A stretch of DNA of 26,515 nt. It comes from a virus. The translations under genes were made by a program, and so were the position numbers. The notes below the pieces were generated by a model. The model was not told where the DNA came from, searched no databases, and saw only the letters and a list, made by a program, of their open reading frames with translations. Below are positions 15,373-22,087 of this stretch, in pieces; positions within the stretch are counted from its first letter, which is position 1, and each line of letters begins with the position of its first letter. Where the stretch lies: the IMG/VR virus record IMGVR_UViG_3300047476_000887, positions 1-26,515 of that record. One strand, given 5' to 3'.

Positions 15373-16356
15373 ATGGTAAAGAATAAAACAAATAGAATGA
15401 CGGATGAAAGAAATTATTTCAAACCGTTCAATTATCCTTGGGCATATGAAGCATGGTTAAAGCATGAACAGGCGCATTGGTTACATACTGAAGTGCCAAT
15501 GGCAGAAGACGTAAAAGACTGGAAGAAAAAGTTAACAGCTGAAGAGAAATCTTTCTTAACAAACATCTTTCGTTTCTTTACACAGGGTGACATCGACGTT
15601 GCTGGTGGTTATGTAAAAAGCTATCTACCTCACTTTCCACAACCAGAGATTCGTATGATGCTTTCTGGTTTTGCAGCACGTGAAGCCTTACATATTGCAG
15701 CATACTCGCACTTGATTGAAACTTTAGGATTGCCTGAGTCTACATATAATCAGTTCTTGGAATACCAAGAGATGAAAGACAAGCATGATTATGTTTTAGA
15801 TATCTCTTCAAGTAATGGTACTGTTGCTTCTACTGCTGAACACATTGCTGTGTTCTCTGCTTTTACTGAAGGTATGCAGTTGTTCTCATCATTCATTATG
15901 CTATTGAACTTCCCACGTCATGGTATGATGAAAGGTATGGGTCAGATTGTTACTTGGAGTATTGTTGACGAAACAATGCACGCTGAGTCTATGATCAAAC
16001 TGTTTAAAGAATATATTAAAGAGAATCCAGAAATCTGGAACGATGAATTAAAAGGTAAGATCTATACTATTGCTGAGCGCATGGTTGAACTTGAAGATAA
16101 GTTTATTGACCTATGCTATCAGGGTGGTGATATGAGAGACCTATCAGCTGAAGATGTTAAGAAGTATATCCGCTACATTGCTGATCGTCGTCTTATCTCT
16201 CTTGGTATGAAAGGTATTTTTAAAGTTAAAAAGAATCCTCTGCCTTGGGTTGAGGAAATGATTAACGCACCTGTGCATGGTAACTTCTTTGAGAACCGTG
16301 TTACTGATTATGCTAAGGGTGCATTGAGTGGAACATGGAGTGATGTATGGGCGTGA
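15373..16356 (+). CDS. nrdB: Ribonucleotide reductase small subunit, class I
   Basis: The 327-residue protein is a ferritin-like di-iron subunit. It shows Glu104-x-x-His107 (REALHIAAY), Glu166 (FTEGMQLF) and Glu200-x-x-His203 (DETMH) as metal ligands. Tyr111, four residues after His107, is at the position of the radical tyrosine of E. coli NrdB (Tyr122), so a tyrosyl-radical enzyme is expected. It partners NrdA through the C-terminus. GAGGAA lies a few bases upstream of ATG 15373. The gene appears intact, without intron or split. Its last ten bases overlap the cupin gene. Confidence 0.95.
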   Translation: MVKNKTNRMTDERNYFKPFNYPWAYEAWLKHEQAHWLHTEVPMAEDVKDWKKKLTAEEKSFLTNIFRFFTQGDIDVAGGYVKSYLPHFPQPEIRMMLSGFAAREALHIAAYSHLIETLGLPESTYNQFLEYQEMKDKHDYVLDISSSNGTVASTAEHIAVFSAFTEGMQLFSSFIMLLNFPRHGMMKGMGQIVTWSIVDETMHAESMIKLFKEYIKENPEIWNDELKGKIYTIAERMVELEDKFIDLCYQGGDMRDLSAEDVKKYIRYIADRRLISLGMKGIFKVKKNPLPWVEEMINAPVHGNFFENRVTDYAKGALSGTWSDVWA

Positions 16357-16808
16357 TTGAAGAACTAAACGACAGAATTGATAATAAAATCCCTGCTTTA
16401 ATTAACAGAGCGATTCAACCTTCGTTTACATGGGAAACTGTCGTTGGTTATCTGCAGCATTGCGCAGACAATGAAGTAGGCGAGCCAGTAAGTATCTTAA
16501 GTTATAAACTGCCAGCTGCTGATCAGATTGATTCAATTCGTCCAGTTAGAGAATACTTGAATGAACATTTAAACGTTGAAGTTCTTGGCGCTGACTTGTA
16601 TACATCTTTCACTACAAAGAGTGATAGTAAGTATGCGTCAAAGACTGATGTGCTTATTTGGAATGTAATTGGTCATAGCGAGTTTACCATTAATGATAAT
16701 CAAAGACTTGTAGAACCAGGAGACTTAATCTACATTCCTGCTGGTAGTGACTATGTTTTTAAAGCAACTCAATCAAGAGCCTATGTAGTTTTTGGGATTC
16801 AACGATAG
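16347..16808 (+). CDS. Small cupin-fold protein
   Basis: The 153-residue protein has an N-terminal helical part and a C-terminal beta domain. That domain contains DVLIWNVIGHSEFTI, LVEPGDLIYIPAG and VFGI, which match the PGDxxxxPxG motif of cupins. The usual His metal ligands are mostly missing (one His in the first motif), so an enzyme is not assured. GGAG (16337-16340) lies six bases before ATG 16347, inside the end of nrdB. It is probably coexpressed with the reductase and the following zinc-ribbon gene. Its substrate or partner is unknown. Confidence 0.65.
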   Translation: MGVIEELNDRIDNKIPALINRAIQPSFTWETVVGYLQHCADNEVGEPVSILSYKLPAADQIDSIRPVREYLNEHLNVEVLGADLYTSFTTKSDSKYASKTDVLIWNVIGHSEFTINDNQRLVEPGDLIYIPAGSDYVFKATQSRAYVVFGIQR

Positions 16809-16816
16809 GAGAAGTA

Positions 16817-16963
16817 ATGGCAACTAAACATTTCGAATGCGAACAATGTGAGGCACGTGGTAAGATTATTCTCAAGTCAGATGAAAGACTAGAGGATATT
16901 GTTTACTGCCCTGTATGTTCAGCAGATATTTACGAAGAAGAAGACTATGATGAAGAAGAATAA
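16817..16963 (+). CDS. 48-residue zinc-ribbon protein
   Basis: A short ORF follows AGGAGAAG (16807-16814) and encodes 48 residues. Two CxxC pairs (Cys8/Cys11 in CEQC, Cys31/Cys34 in CPVC) form a zinc ribbon, and the tail is acidic (EEEDYDEEE). Zinc-ribbon microproteins often bind nucleic acid or polymerase. The acidic tail could mimic DNA or mediate protein contact, but that is speculation. It is the last gene of the primase-nrd block. Its last 19 bases overlap the 3' end of the minus-strand homing endonuclease gene. Confidence 0.75.
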   Translation: MATKHFECEQCEARGKIILKSDERLEDIVYCPVCSADIYEEEDYDEEE

Positions 16964-17532
16964 ACTCTTCCTCTAAACCACCCTTCACCTGGACACTGCC
17001 TGGACATCATGGTATTACCTTTACCATCATTCCACCAGTGTCCACCTTTCTTTGCGTTTGATATGGCAGCTGAGTGTTCAGTAGACCTTATCTTACCTGT
17101 TAGAGCATTTTTAATTTTTATTTTATGTTCTTCAGATTTATTTTTAGTATTACCTTTTGCGTTTTTGTTACCAATTAACTTCTTTCGCATTGACGCACGT
17201 TTAGGTAATCCTTTTTGGGGTGTGCCAAAGAACCCATCAACCGTAGCGTAAGCCATATTGATATACAACGTAGATGTGACAACTGATAATGCCTTCTGAA
17301 AAGATAGTTCTTTATCTGTTGCTTCTTTTCTCGTATTGTGTTTCGTTAAAACTCTAGTCTTGAATAGGTGTGGGCTTTCTTTTAACTCTTTCTTCCAAAT
17401 ATCTTTATATATTTTAGATGAAACAGTTCCCCGATATCCGCTTTCTACCCTAGAAACGCTAGATGATCCAATATAAAATGGTGGTAGTTTACTGCCAGAA
17501 TAGACAGTTAGATAAGTACAATAAATAGTCAT
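16945..17532 (-). CDS. GIY-YIG homing endonuclease with NUMOD3-type DNA-binding region
   Basis: The 195-residue protein begins with a GIY-YIG-type catalytic module: YLTVYSG and FYIGSS (residues 7-24), GYRGTVSSKIY and, near 68-76, the Arg and Glu of TRKEATDKE. A basic NUMOD3-like segment follows (SEEHKIKIKNALTGK, then ISNAKKG). The C-terminal GHWWNDG and WFRGRVY pattern is also typical of phage homing enzymes. It is a free-standing gene on the strand opposite to its neighbours, next to nrdB, a frequent target neighbourhood of such elements. It has its own TATAAATA late promoter. The catalytic Tyr, Arg and Glu positions look intact, so it may be active. Confidence 0.8.
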   Translation of the reverse strand: MTIYCTYLTVYSGSKLPPFYIGSSSVSRVESGYRGTVSSKIYKDIWKKELKESPHLFKTRVLTKHNTRKEATDKELSFQKALSVVTSTLYINMAYATVDGFFGTPQKGLPKRASMRKKLIGNKNAKGNTKNKSEEHKIKIKNALTGKIRSTEHSAAISNAKKGGHWWNDGKGNTMMSRQCPGEGWFRGRVYSSSS

Positions 17533-17556
17533 GCTGACATAGATCCTTTATGTTAG
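17520..17556 (+). promoter_or_regulatory. Candidate late promoter box and stem-loop for the GIY-YIG gene at 17616
   Basis: AATAAATA (17520-17527) is followed by a stem-loop CTGACATA (17534-17541) / TATGTTAG (17549-17556) with one G-U pair and a seven-base loop, starting next to the predicted +1 (17533). The box lies inside the first codons of the minus-strand endonuclease gene. Its transcript would be antisense to that gene's leader. Confidence 0.4.
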
Positions 17557-17557
17557 A

Positions 17558-17598
17558 GTAGGTGGGAATTGCCGTTCCGCGACCTACAACTATTTATA
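17558..17598 (-). promoter_or_regulatory. T4-type late promoter TATAAATA with leader stem-loop (homing endonuclease)
   Basis: The minus strand has a perfect TATAAATA (17598 to 17591). The expected start is near 17585, about 53 bases before the endonuclease ATG. The first part of the leader folds as GTAGGT (17587-17582) / ACCTAC (17563-17558), with GGAA/TTCC pairing inside. This resembles other late boxes here that have a stem-loop at +1. Confidence 0.6.
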
Positions 17599-17615
17599 AC
17601 TTTTCGGTGCTTACT

Positions 17616-18041
17616 ATGTGGATTTATCAAGAGCAAGAGGTAAAAGAATTACCAGAAGATTGTGTGGGTTTTGTATATTTGATAGTTAATATGACCAATA
17701 ATCGCAAATACATTGGTAAGAAACTTGCTAAGTTTAGTAAGACCTCTTACAAGACCGTTACACTTAAAAACGGCACTAAAAAGAAAAAGAAAATCAAGTC
17801 AAAGATTGACTCTGATTGGCTAGAATATTATGGTTCTAGCATAGAACTAAATAAAGATGTAGAGCTCCTTGGGAAAGACAACTTTCGCAGGGAGATTTTG
17901 TTTTTATGTAAATCAAAAGCCGAATGTTCTTACATAGAGGCTCGCGAGCAATTTACTAGAAGGGTGTTGGAAACTACAGACTATTACAACGGGCAAATTT
18001 CTGTTCGAGTTCATGGTTCTCACATATTAAATAAGCTATGA
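17616..18041 (+). CDS. GIY-YIG domain nuclease, conserved phage type
   Basis: The 141-residue protein has GFVYLIVNMTNNRKYIGKK near residues 19-37, the two GIY-YIG strands. The Lys-rich stretch after it leads to DSDWLEYYGSS, then ILFLCKSKAECSYIEAREQF, which carries a conserved acidic residue of the domain. It lacks NUMOD or other homing DNA-binding motifs. From memory it resembles a protein widespread in T4-like phages and often labelled Seg-like; a resident nuclease seems as likely as a mobile one. I use ATG 17616 because the upstream GTG at 17562 lies in a predicted hairpin and adds an unrelated-looking extension. SD is poor. Its stop overlaps the next ATG (ATGATGA). Confidence 0.7.
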   Translation: MWIYQEQEVKELPEDCVGFVYLIVNMTNNRKYIGKKLAKFSKTSYKTVTLKNGTKKKKKIKSKIDSDWLEYYGSSIELNKDVELLGKDNFRREILFLCKSKAECSYIEAREQFTRRVLETTDYYNGQISVRVHGSHILNKL

Positions 18042-19096
18042 TGACATATTTACTTTTCGGAACAGCGTTAGGTTTATCTGCAGTGGCAGCATACTATTCT
18101 ATCATGGGAATGGTAGCTATCTTTGCAGCCGCAGCAATTCCGATCTTCATCATGGGTTCTCTACTAGAGGTGTCCAAGTTAGTTGTTGCTTCATGGTTAT
18201 ATCGTAACTGGAAGCAAATTCCAAAACTAATGATGGCATACTTTACTATTGCGTTAGTAGTATTGATGATGCTAACGTCAATGGGTATCTTTGGTTATCT
18301 ATCTAAGGCTCACTTAGACCAAGCAGTTCCTACTGGTGAATCTACAGCAAAGCTATCATTGATAGATGAGAAAATTAAAACAGAAAAGGAAAACTTAAAT
18401 GCAGCTCGTTCAGAACTTAATCAATTGGATCAGCAGGTTAATCAAACCCTCAGTCGAACAACCGATGCAGCAGGAGCCGATCGTTCAATTGCCATCCGTC
18501 GAGGACAACAAAAAGACCGAGCCAGAATCCTTAACGAAATCGGCAACACGCAAACCAAGATCGCATCCCTCCAAGAACAACGTGCCCCGATCGCCTCAGA
18601 AGTCCGTAAAGTCGAAGCCGAAGTCGGACCAATCAAATACATCGCAGCCCTTATCTACGAAGAAAGCGCCAGCGAGGAAATCCTCGAGAAAGCCGTCCGA
18701 ATCGTAATTATGATGATTGTTGCCGTGTTCGATCCGCTAGCAGTTCTACTACTGATAGCAGCGAACTGGCAATTACGTAAGGATAAAGATATACAACAGT
18801 TACCAAAAGAACCTGTAGAAACAGAGTCTTATAAACCAGACGCATGGGTAGCTGATGTAACTTTTCCAGACCCAGAGCCAGAGATCTCAGAAGAATCTCT
18901 GGCGTTTGAAGAAGAAAAAGAACAACCTAAAAAAGACTGGGAGCCTGAACTTTATAAAAGAGTTCAGCCTGAAGAAAAAGTTTTAGGAAGATTTGAAAGC
19001 GACCTATTAGAACAAGAAAGAAAACGCAAGTTGAACTCTTTTCTTAATAAGGTAGGAACAATTGAACAAGAAGTAGAAAACTTACAGAAAAAATGA
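18038..19096 (+). CDS. Four-segment membrane protein with cytoplasmic-type coiled coil, unknown function
   Basis: The 352-residue protein has hydrophobic segments at about 4-20, 22-44, 66-88 and 212-235. A long coiled-coil-like region (about 105-205, rich in E, Q, K, R) lies between segments three and four, and a charged acidic tail follows. A LLEVSKLVVASWLYRNWK block between segments two and three looks conserved-type; from memory similar proteins occur in aquatic T4-like phages, function unknown. Codons 136-222 (about 18443-18704) use C at the third position far more than the rest of the gene and coincide with an ORF in the +1 frame (next entry). Start overlaps the previous stop; end overlaps the next ATG. 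Confidence 0.7.
   Translation: MMTYLLFGTALGLSAVAAYYSIMGMVAIFAAAAIPIFIMGSLLEVSKLVVASWLYRNWKQIPKLMMAYFTIALVVLMMLTSMGIFGYLSKAHLDQAVPTGESTAKLSLIDEKIKTEKENLNAARSELNQLDQQVNQTLSRTTDAAGADRSIAIRRGQQKDRARILNEIGNTQTKIASLQEQRAPIASEVRKVEAEVGPIKYIAALIYEESASEEILEKAVRIVIMMIVAVFDPLAVLLLIAANWQLRKDKDIQQLPKEPVETESYKPDAWVADVTFPDPEPEISEESLAFEEEKEQPKKDWEPELYKRVQPEEKVLGRFESDLLEQERKRKLNSFLNKVGTIEQEVENLQKK
18399..18707 (+). CDS. Candidate overprinted gene in the +1 frame of the membrane protein (102 aa)
   Basis: ATG 18399 is preceded by AAAAGGA (18384-18390), eight bases away, and opens a 102-codon ORF in the +1 frame of the gene at 18038. The product has an amphipathic start (LVQNLINWISRLI) and a long Ser/Lys/Pro/Arg-rich tail resembling histone-H1 or disordered nucleic-acid-binding tails. 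Over the same span the host gene switches to C-ending codons (GCC, ATC, GTC). That switch puts Ser and Pro, rather than Leu and Phe, in the +1 frame, and it stops at this ORF's stop codon. This supports dual coding, but a GC-rich recombined segment is an alternative. Confidence 0.45.
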   Translation: MQLVQNLINWISRLIKPSVEQPMQQEPIVQLPSVEDNKKTEPESLTKSATRKPRSHPSKNNVPRSPQKSVKSKPKSDQSNTSQPLSTKKAPARKSSRKPSES

Positions 19097-19182
19097 AGTA
19101 CGAATGTAAGGTGTGTGGGGCACTAAACCCCAATAGAAACACTCCATGCAGAGAGTGTGAAAAACCAGTGCAAGCAAGTTGA
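19093..19182 (+). CDS. 29-residue zinc-ribbon micropeptide
   Basis: ATG 19093 overlaps the stop of the membrane protein (ATGA). It encodes 29 residues with Cys5/Cys8 (CKVC) and Cys19/Cys22 (CREC), a minimal zinc ribbon. Regular CxxC spacing in so short a frame is unlikely by chance. No strong SD is seen; translation would rely on coupling with the upstream gene. Function unknown. Confidence 0.5.
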   Translation: MKYECKVCGALNPNRNTPCRECEKPVQAS

Positions 19183-19246
19183 GTTGCCTAAATATAGTTA
19201 CAGGAATTTTATACTCCTGTTATAACTATAACAATAAAAGGGCAAC
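19183..19246 (+). promoter_or_regulatory. Late promoter box inside an RBS-masking RNA structure
   Basis: CTAAATA (19188-19194) is followed after five bases by a stem-loop ACAGGA (19200-19205) / TCCTGT (19215-19220). Read-through RNA could form a larger fold: GTTGCC (19183-19188) with GGCAAC (19241-19246), and TATAGTTA (19193-19200) with TAACTATA (19223-19230). The outer stem covers part of the AAAGGG SD of the gene at 19249. RNA started at the late promoter would lack the left arms and leave the SD free. Confidence 0.55.
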
Positions 19247-19248
19247 AA

Positions 19249-19767
19249 ATGAACAAGAAGATCGCCACAGCGGTGCTTTTTGTCATGACTACATCTTATG
19301 CGATGGCTCAGGCTATCGTAACTGACTCGACTAGTAGATCTACCACAGATTCTAACTCAACCAGCACTACGACTGTTAAGTCACCGCCACCAACTGCAGT
19401 GGCTCCTGCAATTACCACAATTAACAACGATGTCTGCGCAGTGGCAGCATCAGGTGCAGTACAAACTCAAATTCTTGGTATCTCCATGGGTGGTACACAA
19501 AGAGATTTAAACTGCGAAAGAATCAAACTATCCAAGAACCTGTATGACATGGGTATGAAAGTAGCTGCCGTTGCTACTCTATGTCAAGACGACCGTGTGT
19601 TTAAAGCCATGTTAGACGCAGGTACACCCTGTCCTGTTCAGGGTAAGATTGGCGAACAGGCTAAGGAAATCTGGATTGTAAAAGGACGTATCAAAGAAGA
19701 CGATATCGTTCAACTTCCTGAAAAGAAAAAAGAAGAGCCAATTAGAGAAACTGGCGAGAAAAAATGA
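19249..19767 (+). CDS. Exported protein of unknown function
   Basis: The 172-residue protein starts with a Sec signal peptide (MNKK, hydrophobic core, AMA before residue 21). A Ser/Thr-rich linker (about 25-50) is followed by a domain with four cysteines and the segments ISMGGTQRDLNCERIKLSK and YDMGMKVAAVATLCQDDRVF, then a charged Lys/Glu tail. The four cysteines could form disulphides in the periplasm. From memory the domain occurs in aquatic phages without known function. AAAGGG at 19237-19242 is the SD and is part of a predicted RNA fold. The gene overlaps the next by four bases, suggesting the two exported proteins work together. Confidence 0.7.
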   Translation: MNKKIATAVLFVMTTSYAMAQAIVTDSTSRSTTDSNSTSTTTVKSPPPTAVAPAITTINNDVCAVAASGAVQTQILGISMGGTQRDLNCERIKLSKNLYDMGMKVAAVATLCQDDRVFKAMLDAGTPCPVQGKIGEQAKEIWIVKGRIKEDDIVQLPEKKKEEPIRETGEKK

Positions 19768-21494
19768 TTAAGTTTCTAGTAGCAGTAGTTCTACTAGGCA
19801 CTTCTTTATTCTCTAATGCTGAAATAGTTACAGTGCCTATCCCTGGTGCCCCAGGTCTTTCAGTGACCGTGGGTACTGGGGTCAACGCACTTCCACTTCA
19901 GGATATTAGATCAAATCCAAATGTAGTAAATATAACATCAGGTGATGATGATTATAGAAACGTACCTCTGGGTTTTGATTTTCCTTATTGGGGAAGAACG
20001 TTTAACAACTCTTGGGCTATGACCAATGGTATGGTTACCTTTGTAGATCCAACACAATCTGGAATTTACGGTGCATGCTGTTCAGGTGTTGATCTTAGTA
20101 CCACTAGAGATACTCGTTGGAATTACTCTATCTTTGCAGTTCATACTGATCTATACAGCTGGAATGGTCAAAACCAATATTACCTAAGAGAGAATAATAC
20201 TATGACTTATGGTTGGTATAACCTAAGTCAATGCTGTTCTAGTAACGGTGGTAACAGTTTTGAAATTAAGATTAATTCATCTGGCGGTGTTGATACTCGA
20301 ATTGCAGGCGCTCTTGTAAACTGGAACGCTGTAACTTCAGGTATGTCAGGAGACTTGTCAAAAGGTGAGTATTATCAGTATTATCATGGGCAGGGTTTAA
20401 ACATAAACACAACTACAGGTGGTGTTAGTTGGAATACAATAGGTGGTTTTACTGGCACAGACATTTGTTTATCTGATCCGCTATCTTCACCATCATGCCC
20501 AGGATATTTTACAGCGCAGTGTACGGTTAGTGTTTTGTATAATCCTAGCTGCCCAGGATATGCGGCAGCATATTTTACACAACAGTGTTCATTAAACTCA
20601 TTGTATGATATAAACTGCCCAGGATATGCAGCAGCTTATCTAAATTATCAGTGTTCTGTTAGCCCACTATATTCAACTACATGCGAGGGATATGAAAATG
20701 CGTACTTCAATCAGCAATGCTCAGCAAATGCACTATACTCAACTTCTTGTCCAGGATATGCTGAAGCGTACCATGCACAACAGTGCTCTGTTAATGGACT
20801 TTACTCAACAACTTGTCCTAATTATGCTACAGCTTACGCCACCCAACAAGCGTTAAGAAGAACAAACAACCCACCTTCAACTACAAGTATAACCACAAAT
20901 GCTACCCAAGATTCTTCTAGTAACGTATCTGTTCCTGTTGTTTCTGATAGTAATGTTAACCAAGTTATAACTTCAACTGCAACATCAGCATCTCCTGCTG
21001 CCGCTGCAACGGCTACAGTTCCACTTGTAGCTGCACCTGTTACAACAGCTGCTGCGCCGACCGCAAAAGCAGAGGAGAAAAAGCCAGATGCTACTAGCCC
21101 AAGTTCACCATCGTCTACAACTGCTCAGAATACTTCGACTGAGACTAAAGCAGCTGCGCCAACTGCAAGACAAGAGTTACAAGCAAAACGCGAAGCTGTC
21201 GCCAGAGCCAAGGCTGTAGAAGAAGGAAAGAACCTTGCTTCAAATATGGGTAAGGTTGCTGATATAGAAACACAAAAACAGATTCAAAACGTTGTAATTG
21301 CTGCAATGGGCTTTACACCAGGGTTTGACGTATATTCAACAGTTGTTATAAAAGACGTTGTTGGGTATAAACCTTTTACAGTCTATAATAATCAAAATAA
21401 TGTAGACAATAGAAGATTAGGAATGGGTCTTTATGGACCATCTGATAAACTACATAACGAGATAATCGAGTCTCAATATAACAGAGGAAATTAA
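19764..21494 (+). CDS. Exported protein with nidogen-like beta domain and six Cys repeats
   Basis: The 576-residue protein has a signal peptide (cleavage after SNA, residue 19). A beta domain (about 60-230) contains PLGFDFPYWG and TNGMVTFVD, resembling nidogen-type extracellular domains. It has CC pairs at two sites. Residues 235-362 form six tandem units of about 22 residues with the pattern C-x4-LY-x3-C-P-GY-x2-AY-x2-QQ. An Ala/Thr/Ser/Pro-rich region (about 365-465) and a conserved-looking C-terminal part (about 470-576, partly helical) follow. Export, many cysteines and repeats suggest a disulphide-bonded cell-surface or periplasmic protein. Its role for the phage is unknown; envelope modification or exclusion of other phages is conceivable. 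Confidence 0.7.
   Translation: MIKFLVAVVLLGTSLFSNAEIVTVPIPGAPGLSVTVGTGVNALPLQDIRSNPNVVNITSGDDDYRNVPLGFDFPYWGRTFNNSWAMTNGMVTFVDPTQSGIYGACCSGVDLSTTRDTRWNYSIFAVHTDLYSWNGQNQYYLRENNTMTYGWYNLSQCCSSNGGNSFEIKINSSGGVDTRIAGALVNWNAVTSGMSGDLSKGEYYQYYHGQGLNINTTTGGVSWNTIGGFTGTDICLSDPLSSPSCPGYFTAQCTVSVLYNPSCPGYAAAYFTQQCSLNSLYDINCPGYAAAYLNYQCSVSPLYSTTCEGYENAYFNQQCSANALYSTSCPGYAEAYHAQQCSVNGLYSTTCPNYATAYATQQALRRTNNPPSTTSITTNATQDSSSNVSVPVVSDSNVNQVITSTATSASPAAAATATVPLVAAPVTTAAAPTAKAEEKKPDATSPSSPSSTTAQNTSTETKAAAPTARQELQAKREAVARAKAVEEGKNLASNMGKVADIETQKQIQNVVIAAMGFTPGFDVYSTVVIKDVVGYKPFTVYNNQNNVDNRRLGMGLYGPSDKLHNEIIESQYNRGN
20466..20849 (+). repeat. Six tandem Cys-rich coding repeats (54 bp then 5 x 66 bp)
   Basis: Units start at 20466, 20520, 20586, 20652, 20718 and 20784. 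The first is 18 codons and the other five are exactly 22 codons. Each has two cysteines ten residues apart, plus LY, GY and AY positions. DNA identity between units is only moderate, so they are old enough to have diverged while keeping their length. Confidence 0.85.
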
Positions 21495-21495
21495 A

Positions 21496-22059
21496 ATGAC
21501 AGAAGAAATTAAAGACGTCAATAAGAAAATTGATGACGCAGAAGCTGCTGTTAAAAAGTATGCTAGTAAAGATACTGTTATCAGTATTGGTGGTTATGAA
21601 TTTACACCTGCTAAACTTATGGTAGCATTTACGCTTGCATCTTCTATTCTTGGTGGATTGTATGGAGCATTTGAAGTCTACAAAGACTACCAAAGTATGA
21701 AAAAGCGTATTGCTGAATACGTTGCACCTGATCTATCTGAGCTGCAGGCTAAGATGAATATTGTGGTAGAAAAATCAGAGAAGTCTGTTCAATATACTCA
21801 AGATATTAAGAACGATCTAAAGAGTGATATTCGTCGCCTAGAAGGAGTTGTTGACTCAGTTGAGCGCTCAGCGAAGCAAAGCCAGCGTGACGCTGACCAA
21901 TCTGTTAAAGAAGTACGAGATGAAATTCGCAAGAATACAAAAGAGGTTGATCAATCTTTAAAGTCTATTGAGCGTAGCGTAGACAGTAAGATGAGTTCTA
22001 TTGAGCGTAGTATTGATAACAAGATACAAAAAGCACTAGATAACCCTCTGGCCAAATAA
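21496..22059 (+). CDS. Membrane-anchored coiled-coil protein
   Basis: The 187-residue protein has a charged N-terminal helix, one hydrophobic segment (about 39-60, KLMVAFTLASSILGGLYGAF) and a long coiled coil (about 75-180). The end contains an 11-residue repeat, SIERSVDSKMS then SIERSIDNKIQ, encoded by two copies of TCTATTGAGCGTAG (21964-21977 and 21997-22010), 33 bases apart. Eleven-residue periodicity is typical of right-handed coiled coils. It follows the Cys-repeat gene directly and is the last gene before a terminator. No function is known. Confidence 0.6.
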   Translation: MTEEIKDVNKKIDDAEAAVKKYASKDTVISIGGYEFTPAKLMVAFTLASSILGGLYGAFEVYKDYQSMKKRIAEYVAPDLSELQAKMNIVVEKSEKSVQYTQDIKNDLKSDIRRLEGVVDSVERSAKQSQRDADQSVKEVRDEIRKNTKEVDQSLKSIERSVDSKMSSIERSIDNKIQKALDNPLAK

Positions 22060-22087
22060 AAAGGGAGCGTTAGCTCCCTTTCTTTTT
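22060..22087. terminator. Bidirectional intrinsic terminator between convergent operons
   Basis: AAAGGGAGC (22060-22068) and GCTCCCTTT (22073-22081) form a perfect nine-pair stem around GTTA. On the plus strand it is followed by CTTTTT. On the minus strand the stem is followed by a T-rich run (TTTTTATTT including stem bases). It lies exactly between the plus-strand operon ending at 22059 and the minus-strand lysis operon ending at 22086. Confidence 0.9.

Noticed and set aside
17848-17854. CTAAATA inside the GIY-YIG gene
   Set aside because: It encodes Leu-Asn-Lys in the middle of the gene, with no nearby downstream start.
18442-18642. Minus-strand ORF of 66 codons inside the membrane-protein gene
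   Set aside because: It lies in the GC-rich segment where stops are rare, has no good SD and is on the wrong strand. The +1 ORF explains the codon shift better.
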